DNA of 64,000 nucleotides from Desmodesmus armatus (taxonomy: Eukaryota; Chlorophyta; Chlorophyceae; Sphaeropleales; Scenedesmaceae), in NCBI GenBank assembly GCA_007449985.2, contig VIIQ02000838.1, positions 295,850-359,849 on the forward strand. The letters run 5' to 3'. Position numbers and translations under genes: made by a program. Of this stretch, positions 11,501-20,856 are shown piece by piece (within the stretch, counting starts at the first letter, position 1; each line of letters opens with the position of its first letter). Below the pieces are notes generated by a model. The model did not search any database and was not told where the DNA came from. It was given only the letters and a program-made list of their open reading frames with translations.

Positions 11501-14500
11501 GACGCTCAGGTGGAATGCAGCACTGTTTTGACCCTGACGTAGGGAAAGCTGTCCCTGTTGCATCTGGCAGCGTACCCTGCCCCTATCGTGCAGTGATTTG
11601 GGGCCTGAAGCGGCCTCGTGCAGGCGATGCAGACAGAGCTTGGTTGGCACCCTGAGACGTCACTCTTGACATGGTTTGGCAAGCTCTGAAAGCTAGCAAG
11701 TCATTCTGTCCATGCCACGCCTGGTGCTCTGGTAGCTGTGATGGTTTGCAAGTGCACACGACCATCATGTATTCATGACGTGTTGTTGTTCCGCGAATGT
11801 GTCTGCAACTGCAGGGATGACTTTGACCCAGACAAGTTTGAGAACACTGCTGCGCTGGGCCTGCTGCAGCGCTTTGTCAGCAACGGGCGGGAGGCTGACG
11901 GCTCCCCGACACGGGATCGCCTCAAGCTGATCGTGCGGTGAGCAGTCTGGGGCTGTTGGCGTGCGTTATCGCTGCTTTCTATGTGCCAGCTGCACCTTGC
12001 ACGGTGTATCTAGATAAGTCGATAAGTCTGCCCACTGAGGGCTGCAGGCAGTGGGTGCGGTGTGCGGCATGAACTGCCCTACTGACCCATTGCGCTAATG
12101 GTGTGTTACCACTTCGTTTGATTGTGCAAGCGCAGGCCATGGCGGCAATAGGTTGGCTGCATTACCTGAACCAGTCGTAAGCCTGACCTGAGAGACTGGG
12201 GTACAACAGGCCCTTCGGGGCGCCCTCACGAGTCCTTGGCTCTCTGCCTAGTGCTGAGGTTTGGGATCCCCTCCCACAATTACTGTATTGTGCTGTATTC
12301 CATGGATGCAGTGTGGCCAACTTGGAGGAGTGGGCTCGTGTGGGTCCGCTGAGCAACACAGAGTACAAGCTGCTGCAGAACTACAACGAGAAGCCAGTGC
12401 TCACCCGACCACAGCATGTAAGCGGGCTTACCAGGTTCTGTGTTTTGGTCTTGTCCGCATGGCGTGATTTGATACTTGGATTGCGGGGAATATATGTATG
12501 TTATGATAGCCAATCATGGTTGTCATGTTGTGGCAAATCAGTGACAGGGCAAAGAACAAGCCGCTGTTGCTCCTTTAGTCCCACAGCAGTGTTTGGCAGG
12601 GTTGTTCTAGGCTTGCCAGCCAGCTGTGGCATGCTGCTGCAGCTTGCATGAAGCCGATAATGATGCACACGGCACTGCCACAGTGGGTATGGCGCAGGGC
12701 TTGAAGGGGTTGCAGCTCAAAATTGGCTGCAAATTTTTCAAGGCCTGCGCCATACCAATTGTGACAGTGCCGTGTGCGGCAATATCAGCTTCATGCAACA
12801 AAAGGTCTGTGCCCTCTTGGCACCCTCTTTGCAGACGCAAGCTTGATGCGTGAGGAAGTGAGATGCACAGCCAAGCCTGCCCGCAAGTATGCTTGGCACC
12901 AGCAAGTGTTTACAGTAGCGCCTTACGTCTTTTTGGGGGGAGTATGTTACATGGGCACTTTCGCCAAACAACAATGGCATTATCCACCAGGGTCGAGCCA
13001 GGTGAACCTCAGAAGTTTTTGCTGTCCCTGGTGCAGCACTTCCACCTGGGGGCCAACTTCTTGGAGGTTGACCTGGACCGATACCATCATATATGTTTTC
13101 GGGCCATTATCCCAGTATTATTCCAATTCAGAAAGCGGGTATTTTCTGCACAGATACTATGAGCAACCTTAGCAACTGTGCGCTCCACAGCCCCTCATCT
13201 CCCTCACACAACCCTCGCTCCCTCCACAACCCTCATCCCCCTCACCCGCTCACAATGTCTGTCGTGCAGCACTTCCACCTTGGGGCCAACTACCTTGAGG
13301 TTGACCTGGACGTGCACAACTACGCCTTCATCGCACGCAAGGCGCTGTGGAGCTACCACGACAGGCTGGCCACGGTGGTTTGGGACATGGGCTTCGTGAT
13401 CCAGGTAGGGGTGGTGTAAGGCGTGTTGTGCTTTCGTATGTCGGGGATTGTTCCGTGATTTTGTGTTGAAGTGGGGGGTGTTTGACTGGGGGGAGGGGGT
13501 GCAGGCCTTGTGGAGCTACCACGACGGGCTGGGTCTCGGTGGTGTGGGACATGGGGTTCGTGATCCAGGTAGGGGTGGTGTAGCTTGTTGTGCTTTCGTA
13601 TGTCGGGGATTGCCCTGTAATTTGGGGGGGGGGGTGCTTGACTGGGGAAAGGGGTGCAGGCCTTTTGGAGCTACCACGACAGGCTGGCCACGGTGGTTTG
13701 GGACATGGGCTTCGTGATCCAGGTAGGGGTGGTGTAAGCTTGTGGTGGTTTCGTATGTCGGGGATTGTTCTGTAATTTGTATTTGAATTTGAAGTGGGCG
13801 GTGCTTGACTGGGGGGAGGGGGTGCAGGCCTTCTGGAGCTACCACGACAGACTGGCCACGGTGGTGTGGGACATGGGTTTGTGATCCAGGTGGGGTTTAG
13901 ATGTGTGGGTTGTAGTGCCGTTATGCCGCTACCACTTCTGGCAGGGGACCGAGAAGGGCCGTGGGTGGGGTGACCGAACGGTGGGTGCACGGCTCCCGTA
14001 GGGCACCGGTAGTTTCAGGGTCGCTTCATATCACTTGTGAGCACAAGTCACTAGAAGGCTGGGTCACTCAGTCAAGAGTCCAGTAGGCAAACCTGATACA
14101 CGGTAAGGCCTTGGAAGGATCAGTTACCAGGGAGGACAATGTGTTGTTGTCTCCCTGGTAACTGATCCTTCCAAGGCCGTACCATGTATCAGGTCGATAT
14201 GTTTCCCTACTGGACTCTTGACTGAGTGACCCAGCCTTCTAGTGACAGCCATAGCCTGTCTTGCCCTGCTGCAGCCTTAGTCCTGCAGTTCAGCTGTCAA
14301 GTTACCATCTTACAGCCTTTCTTGAGTTTGGGTATACGGTGTCCGCTCTCACCGGCGCACGATTGATCTCCCATACAGGTTCCCTCTCGGCCAGCAGCAA
14401 CAGACTGCAAGTGTTCAGTTCACTCAGCCGAGCCTCTCTAGTGCCCCTTGAATGGCCAGGCAATCCGTGCAAGGACAGCGGGTGGTCCACAACACACAGC

Positions 14501-15444
14501 ACAGCACCGAAGGAACCACCGTAGCATAGCACCTCTTGCCACCCCTGCAGGTACCCCTACCCCTGTGATACCTCTTACTCCAACTACTACAATACTACCG
14601 GTGCCCTATGGGAGCCGTGTACCCACCGTTCCGGCACCCCACCCACGGTCCTTCTCGGTCCCCTGCCAATGCACTTACAACCCATAGTGAGAGGAGCTGG
14701 TGTCCGGCATCGTGGGTGGGTCATCATAAGTGTGTGGGGATGTGCGGGCGTATAGACGTATGGTATACAGCATTGCAATATACGCCCTCGAACATCCTTA
14801 CAAGTGTGTCCGCATCATGTTTGTCCATGCAGGGCAACTGTCCAGAGGAGCTGCCGGAGCAGCTGCTGGGCTGCGGCTGCATCTACCGCAGCGACCCACG
14901 CAAGTTCAAGTTCCTGTCCGACCTGCAGCACAGCAACCTCGCCAGCAGCAGCGTCACCCCCAGCATCACCAGCTTTACAGCCAGCAGGAACAGCTTTACT
15001 GGGGCCGACCGAGCAGCGGCGTCCGCGGGTGCGACCCCGGTTGCCGCTCGGTCAACCCTCTCCAGCAGCAGCAGCCCTGATGCGCCCAGCGCCGCGGGCA
15101 GCAGGACTGTGGACTCGGACGCAATCGCTGTCAACGCGGGTGCTGTTGCTGCTGCGGCTGGTGCTGTCGCTGGTGTCGCTGCTGCCGCGGCTGGGGACCC
15201 GGGAGTGAAAACCCCAGTCCGGGGTTTGTGTCGCCGGAGGCGATACAGAGCCCTGACAGTGCCGGCAGCGCTGCAGCGTCTTCGCGGGCGTCTGCCACAT
15301 CTGGCGATGCACCGTTGGTGGTCAGCATATCGCCGGACAGCAGTGCGGCTGGGGCAGCAGGCAGAAAGGCGGGCAGAAAGCAGGGCGATTCGCAGGGCGG
15401 CAGCGGCATGGCGAGCGGCAGTCCCAAGCAGCTGGCTGCTGTAG
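8563..15444 (+). CDS. EDR2_C (DUF1336) domain protein
   Basis: Contains the C-terminal domain of plant ENHANCED DISEASE RESISTANCE 2 (DUF1336). Exons: 8563-8883 (least certain), 9779-10021, 10448-10519, 10736-10874, 11315-11471, 11815-11937, 12312-12417, 13270-13404, 14833-15444; all phases agree. Domain signatures in order: IRGIDYMQNKLKQPSCKAIY, LLIMNVQLPDY, SIVYYFQL, DRLKLIVRSVANLEEW, HFHLGANYLEVDLDVHNY and VVWDMGFVIQ. No START or PH domain typical of plant EDR2 was found upstream. The first exon is basic and Cys-containing (MPFLFSSCCGQRRSNR). The last exon continues past the domain into a Ser/Ala-rich tail; around 15205-15230 another frame looks more natural to its stop at 15470, hinting at an indel. 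Its introns hold a hairpin, five partial exon copies and a MITE-like element. In plants the domain is linked to lipid binding and defence signalling; the role here is unknown. Confidence 0.82.
9646..9786 (+). repeat. Duplicated splice-acceptor segment, EDR2_C gene
   Basis: ATGCTGCAGGCGCATGAC (from about 9647) and ATGCTGCAGGCACATGAC (from about 9769) are near-identical and both place a CAG acceptor before Ala-His-Asp. Only the second leads into an exon whose end is in phase with the next one (AHDEAYQDLDEEE). The first could start an exon running to a GTGTGT donor near 9735, but that end is in the wrong phase. Confidence 0.6.
12645..12800. repeat. Intronic imperfect inverted repeat (foldback)
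   Basis: The left arm, about 12645-12708, begins TTGCATGAAGCCGATAATG. It pairs with the right arm, about 12735-12800, which ends GCAATATCAGCTTCATGCAA. Arms of about 63 bases contain several mismatches, and the loop is roughly 28 bases. It lies in the intron between the EDR2_C exons at 12312-12417 and 13270-13404. It could be a small MITE or a hairpin RNA source; sequence alone does not decide. Confidence 0.7.
13033..13404 (+). repeat. Second copy of an EDR2_C exon start
   Basis: A CAG acceptor followed by QHFHLGANFLEVDLD at about 13033-13080 duplicates the true exon start QHFHLGANYLEVDLD at about 13267-13314. The upstream copy diverges right after the conserved Asp codon and cannot continue the domain. 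The downstream one continues into VHNYAFIARKALWSYHD and is phase-compatible with the preceding exon. Confidence 0.75.
13336..13892 (+). repeat. Four tandem copies of the end of an EDR2_C exon
   Basis: The exon end ALWSYHDRLATVVWDMGFV plus its GTAGGGGTGGTGT donor region (13342-13416) recurs at about 13504-13580, 13661-13738 and 13828-13892, a period near 160 bases. Each extra copy is preceded by GGTGCAG, so it is bordered by AG and GT like a mini-exon of 63 bases. The copy at 13661 is intact in frame (first residues AFWSYHD). The copy at 13504 has an insertion, and the one at 13828 has a deletion producing a stop. The true exon is the only one with the upstream domain sequence. Confidence 0.85.
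13912..14682. mobile_element. MITE-like element with long terminal inverted repeats
   Basis: Ends of about 85-100 bases are inverted copies. The left end includes GGCAGGGGACCGAGAAGG and CACGGCTCCCGTAGGGCACC (about 13940-14010). The right end carries the complement of both (about 14590-14665), with GGTGCCCTATGGGAGCCGTG. Inside lies a second, near-perfect hairpin at 14047-14245. There is no transposase frame, so it would be non-autonomous. No clear target-site duplication was seen. It sits in the last EDR2_C intron, 3' of the exon-fragment array. Confidence 0.65.
14047..14245. repeat. Near-perfect long hairpin inside the MITE-like element
   Basis: GTCACTAGAAGGCTGGGTCA (from 14047) is the complement of TGACCCAGCCTTCTAGTGAC (to about 14245). 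The match continues inward through AGGATCAGTTACCAGGGAG to a loop of about a dozen bases near 14140-14150. Arms are about 92 bases with few mismatches. Confidence 0.9.
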
Positions 15445-15562
15445 CAGCTGGCAGTGCAGCTGGCAGCTAGTCAGGGTGCCGGGGTGGTTGGCAGCAGCAG
15501 TCCGAAGCAGCTGGCTGCTGTAGCAGCTGGCAGTGCTGCTGGCAGCTAGTCAGGGTGCAGCG
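15421..15562. repeat. Tandem repeat across the EDR2_C stop region
   Basis: A unit containing AAGCAGCTGGCTGCTGTAGC and ending GGCAGCTAGTCAGGGTGC occurs twice, at about 15421-15479 and 15497-15559. The first copy overlaps the end of the last EDR2_C exon. Depending on frame, the stop codon is before or within the first copy. Confidence 0.75.
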
Positions 15563-17489
15563 GAGATTGGTAGCGCAGGCGCATGTTGTGGCATCACAGG
15601 GGGTCAGGGGTACTGCGCATGGACTATGTGTTGACATTGACAGGCATGGTAGAGTGTGATGCGTGTTTCTTCTGTACACAAGTTGTGTTCGATGCTTGGG
15701 TCTATTTGTACAGACAGGGCGGGTGTGTGGTGCTGTGGGTGCTTGTTTGAGGGTGAGGAGTGGTGAGTGCCACTTGCAGCGTCGGCCAGTGTGTCTGGTG
15801 GCGTGAATAGAGCGCCCTGTTGCTTGAATCCACAAGACTTGCTTTGGTGCGGAGCCTGCGCAGTGCAGCAACAGCACATCAGGCACCAGCAGCTGCCTGC
15901 ATGTTGTGCTGGTGAATGGTCACAAACATGCACACGCCAGCAGCGCCTGTGTTTGTTTGAGCCGCGCTAGTGCATGCACAAGCTTGGACTCACAGAACTT
16001 GGCGAGTCCTGTTGTTGTGCTGTCATCAGGCAAGCAGACCAAGGCAGCTTTTTTGCTGGCTGTCAAAGCTTCTTTGCTGCAGGGTGTCATGCTGAACCTG
16101 CTGTCCCAACCCAGTGGCGCAACAGCAGCAGCATGGCTGCACCACACTCAGACAGGCTGTGTCGCTGTTCTTTGCTGCTTGGTGACATTTCAAGCCCAAG
16201 GCAGTGCAGCAATGTGCTTCAGGGTGTGCGTTTGAGCTCAGCGTGTGTTGTTTGAACATTAATACAGTGCTTGTTGTAGCCTAGGGCAGCTCAAGAAACG
16301 ACAGGTTGGTGGTTGCTGGCTTTCTACTGCAGTGGACCAGCTGGTTCCTTGTGATTATGACTGCGGCCGGCATGCTATGGAGTGGTTCAGGCATGGGCTG
16401 ACCCGTGCCAAAGTGGTGAAATGCCACTGGCGCAGTGCACGCTGACTGTGTTGAGGAATGAAGCTGTGTGTAGCAAGGCATCTGGCTGCCCAGCACGGAC
16501 TGGGTAGGGAATTTCAAGCAAAGCAGCTGTGTCACTGTCAATTTTTATGTATCGTCGCTGCAACCACAGGCATTTATGCACATGCGTGTGGTTTGGTTCA
16601 TCAAGCCAGTCGAGCCTGCTGCTGGGCAGCGTGGCTATTGTGCCAGAGCCAAATACAGGCCCACAGGTCATACAGAGTACACATGCCGTTGGGGTGGCCA
16701 GGCTGTAATGATAAGCTGTAACTGTGTGTGCCTGCATCTGGGGTGTGAAAGTTGAAGTCACAGCAGCATCTGGTCACAGCTAACAATGACTTGCACCCAG
16801 ATACATGCAAGACACCCACAGTGCGGTGTGCCAAACACATAACTGCAGTTTCAGGCTGCTTTTTGGCTGTTGCATGCAGCTTGATGTGTGCACCACAAGA
16901 CTGAAGGTCAACCTGGCATGGCGATTTGCAGGTCAGCAGCGCACAACGGCTTTCAACGCCGTAATCAACGTGCTCAACAACATATCCTGGGCTGTGAGGG
17001 ACAAATTGGCGTTCTGGCTTGTGCCATGTCATTCTGGGACCTCATAGCGGTGTAGTACCATACTGAGCTGGTGTCTGGCACACAGTACCATCAGCAAACA
17101 TCTTGAACCTGAGAAACATCATCATATCGTTCCTTTTCGCCCATCATCAGCACATCTAGCGGCAGCATCAAGGCCCGCGCATTTTTCCTCGGCTTCATTG
17201 ATCGCGCACTTCAACCTGCCGAAGTTCTCGAAGCCGTGACCAACGTCTTGAAAGGGCTGTTGCGGTGCAGCAACCGGCAGCAGTAGCAGCAAGGTCCCCA
17301 CCCGGAGGTTTCCCGGCGCTGATGTGGAAATGGCATGGTGCATCAGACCAAGCCTGAACACAACATCGTATATATCGGACCGCTTTGGCAGCAATCGCTA
17401 CATATGGGCAAACAGGTGGGACCGGGATAGCTTCCCGGCGCGGGCAATTTCCCGGGAGTCCAGCTGCTGACCTGGCTGTTGTGTTGCAG
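15563..17489. other. Intergenic region, no gene recognised
   Basis: About 1.9 kb between the EDR2_C gene and the first kinase exon I can place; both genes are on the plus strand. It must hold the kinase promoter and probably an unplaced first coding exon. Frames of 60-140 codons exist on both strands, but none shows a domain, repeat or exon border pattern I can support. A minus-strand frame around 17122-17394 has fairly even composition (INEAEEKCAGLDAAARCADD), but is not recognised. Confidence 0.4.
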
Positions 17490-20400
17490 CTGGCCGTCCG
17501 AACCTGGGGCATACGAGCTCACAAGACACGTTGGCGATGGCAGCTCTGCTTCGGTAAGTTTTGCGAGCAGTTTGCTTTAGAGAAGATCTTCAGCAGCAGA
17601 GGTCAGCTGGCACACAGCACCAACCCCCACACCCGGAGGGCAGAGGCTTGCAGTCGTCACGCCCCAACATCCACACTGCATCCTTATGGCTGAAGTGGCT
17701 TACTCCAACACATCAACGTTGCCTGCATCACAGGTGTACCAGGCGCGCTGTAAGCAGCTGCAGGCCACAGTGGCTGTCAAGAAGCTTGACCTTGACACAC
17801 AATGCGATCTGGTGAGTGCAGCAGTACGTTCGTAGCACCTGATGCAACTCAACCTGCAGCAGGTGCCTGTTTTGTGACAAGTGTGTGCTGAAATTCAAGC
17901 AGCACTCTGTGGGGGCCCTCTGAGCTACAGTCAAGCTGTGATGCAGCACAGAGCACACAAGCAGCACACATCACTTGCCAAGTGGCAGCTCCAACCTGGG
18001 GTTAGAACCAAACTGAAACACAAAAACCAGCCAAACAGGTATTGGGTTCGGTTTCTGGTTCTGACCCGCAGTCCCATAAGCACTGGCGACTGCTGCATTA
18101 CCTGCCCTACCCCAGGCCTGCTTGGTGCGTGAGGCAGCCCTACTGCGGCGCTTCCAGCACCGGCATGTGCTGCTGCTGTACACCTCCTTTGTGGTGGGAC
18201 GGGAGTTGTGGATGGTCATGCCCTACATGGACCTTGGCTCTGTGCGGGGCATCATGAAGCAGGCGTTCCCGCAGGTGTGCACTTGTGCCGTCGCAGTTGC
18301 CAAAGTGCTGGCCCATGAATGCAACCCCACTGCGGCAGGACTGCGCAGGACGGTGTGGAGTCTCAGGCAGCAGACCAGCTCTGCACATGCCAGGTGCTAC
18401 GTGAAACTTAATACGGGTGCCTCACACCTCAGCAAGTGGGTTTTGACATGACGTCTTGCTGCCGTCAACAGCTTCCAGCATCCTGAACATCAACCATGCC
18501 TCTGCACACAAAAGAGTTAGCACCTTGTTCCATACGTGCTGGTCATTGATGTTTCTGTCATCCTGCTGTTGTACCGCTGTCACACTGCTGTCGCACCGCT
18601 ATCACAACCCTGCTGTACTGCCTGTCAGGGGCTTGACGAGGTGCTGATCGCCACCATCATGAAAAGCATCCTACTTGCCCTGGACTATGTCCACAACAAC
18701 GGCGGCATTCACAGAGACATCAAAGCAGACAACATCCTAGTCGACAGCAGCGGCGAAGTGCGGCTTGCAGACTTTGGTGTTGCAGCAGATGGCAGTAGCA
18801 CCAGCTTCAGCCTACGCAGACTGCCGGCTGCCAGCAGCAGTGGCAGCAATGGCAGCAGTGGCAGCAATGGCAGTAATGGCAGCAGTGGCAGCAATGGCAG
18901 CAATGGCAGCCGCCGGGGTCAAGGGAGCTGTGGGTGTGAGGGAGAGGTGTGCAGGGTGGAGGATGGGAGTGCTGCTGCTCTGCGTGCCAGCCTGCTGGCG
19001 TTGAGGTCCAATACCTTTGTGGGCACACCCTGCTTCATGGCACCTGAAGTGATGCGCTCACTTGACGCAAGCTCAGAGGGGTAAGCCTCAGGTTGAATTG
19101 AAGTCAATTGCAGGACATGTGTTTGCGCGCATGCCCAACATAGGGTGTCCAAAAAGGCCCTTTTTGGGGTCAGCTTGCCCGGGGTCAGCTTGCGTGCGCT
19201 CGTGACATGAGGGTTTGTTGCCCCAGTATTGGCCTGTATTGGGAACACAGCAGCTTGGGTAGGACGAGTTGTGGGTGACTCAAGCATGCCTGCAGCACTA
19301 CAGTGACCGACTTGAACACACATGACAGAATAGTACTGCCATCGTGACTGTGTGGCACCTGATACAGCAACGAGGACTTGGTAACCAGTTGTCAGTGACT
19401 GAAGGTACAGGTTTTCCCACACTGGTTTCACCTTATGTTTGAGGTACCCCCTTGCCAGGTATGGTGCGTGCATGTGTGCAACAACAAAGCTTGCGTCACA
19501 TCGACGCAATGTGTGTTGCGCGGGGACTGATTGTGCAGGTACAGCAACACAGCCGACATTTGGTCAGTGGGCATCACTCTCATTGAGTTGGCCACTGGCA
19601 GACCTCCCCTGTCCCGCTGCAACCCTCTGAGGGTGCTGACAGACACACTCAACAGCCCACCACCCAGCCTTCCGCCGGACTGCGGTGACAGACGCTACTC
19701 AAAGGTGGGCCGGTTGTAGTACCCTAGGGTGTTCAACGTTCAGTGACTGAACTTAGCGCAGCCTGCAGCACTGCAGCGCGGCGCTCAGCCTGCACAGTAC
19801 AGGACAGCCAAGGTGCAGCAGTGCAGCATAGCTGTGACCCCTACTAGGGGTACCAAGCAATTGGAAAGTATGCACTGGCAAAAGAAGCCATGCACATCTC
19901 TGCAAGACGCTACTCAAAGCTGTGCACACTGCCGGTTGTACTGCCCTCAGGGCACTAGCCTAGGGCACTGCCCTAGGACTTGGACCGCTTTAAGACTGCA
20001 CTGCAGTACAGGACAGCCAAGGTGTAGCAGTGCAGCACAGCAAATGCCTCTACCAAACAGACGACAGTGCTCCAGATTCAAGCTACAGAAGGTCTCTGCA
20101 AGTTGCAATTGATGGCGGGTACTGGATTGCTGGGTTGTTGCATTGTTGTGCCAATGACTTATGGCTGATTCTGCCTCCGTGTTCCGAACCCCATAGGCCC
20201 TGAGAGACCTGGTGTCCAGCTGCCTCCAGAAGAACCCCAGCAAACGACCATCAGCAGCAGCCCTGCTCCAGCACCGCTTCTTCAAGCAGGCAAAGGATGC
20301 TTCCTTCCTATCCACAGCACTCCTTACCGCCCTCATGCAGTCTGAACAGCCGCAAAACAGCAAGGATGCGGCAGCTGCACGTGCTGCTAGCATGCCGGGC

Positions 20401-20856
20401 TGCAGTAGCCACAGCAGCGTCTCTGCAGCTGCTGCTGGAAGCTCCAGGAAAGTTCACAGTGAGCCTCTTATGGCCCGTGTGAAGTCAGCGCTGGGCTCCA
20501 GCCTGGGATCTTTCTTAGGGTCCCGAGGGAGCAGCAGTAAGTTACCAGGTGCAGGAGGGGGTCTGAGCAACCGTAGAGGTGGGGATGCACTGCAAAGGGG
20601 TGCTGGTCTAGCCCCCTGGATCAAGCCAACGGCTGCTAACCCGGAAGCAGCAGCAAGAGGAGTGGCGGGTAGCAGGGCAGCAGCAGGGATGCTGGGTGGT
20701 GGGATGGGTGCTGCAGGCAGCAGCAGTAGCTTGGGGAGCAGGGTGCATCCGCTGCCAGCTGCGGCTGGCTCGCTGAGTAGGAGCGGGTCTAGGGGCAGCA
20801 AGTGGATGCCGTCGCCCGCGGCGGAAGCTGCTCGCTGCAGTTGGATGGCTAAGTGA
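17490..20856 (+). CDS. STE20-type Ser/Thr kinase, OSR1/SPAK/BLUS1-like (5' end missing)
   Basis: Protein kinase; related plant BLUS1 and animal OSR1/SPAK are STE20-family signalling kinases. Exons: 17490-17553, 17734-17811, 18116-18274, 18629-19080, 19539-19704, 20197-20856; all phases agree. Motifs in order: Gly loop VGDGSSASVYQARC, VAIK-type lysine in TVAVKKLDLD, HRDIKADNILVD, DFGVAA, the T-loop end NTFVGTPCFMAPEVM, DIWSVGITLIELATGRPP and a subdomain XI Arg in NPSKRPSAAALLQHRFF. All catalytic residues are present. Between DFG and the T-loop there is an insertion rich in Ser, Gly and Asn (about 18795-18995) that is absent from relatives. A Ser/Ala/Gly-rich tail of about 185 residues follows the kinase domain; no typical OSR1 C-terminal domain was seen. 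The start codon exon was not found: the 17490 exon needs a phase-2 exon upstream. Confidence 0.88.
19690..20115 (+). repeat. Degenerate duplication of a kinase exon end
   Basis: The exon end ACGCTACTCAAAG, with its following CCGGTTGTA (19692-19722), recurs in the intron at about 19908-19940. GTACAGGACAGCCAAGGTG also recurs at about 19797 and 20006. The spacing of about 210 bases in both cases points to one tandem duplication of the exon end plus adjoining intron. The downstream copy has lost the GT donor (AAAGCTGTG). Confidence 0.7.

Noticed and set aside
12160..12260. Possible tRNA or other structured RNA
   Set aside because: GC-rich with short complementary segments, but no cloverleaf, A-box or B-box could be laid out convincingly.
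13328..13990. Minus-strand Pro-rich repeat frame of 220 codons
   Set aside because: It arises from the tandem EDR2_C exon copies read backwards; the repeated PWPACRGSS units are the complement of ARG-LEU-ALA coding DNA.
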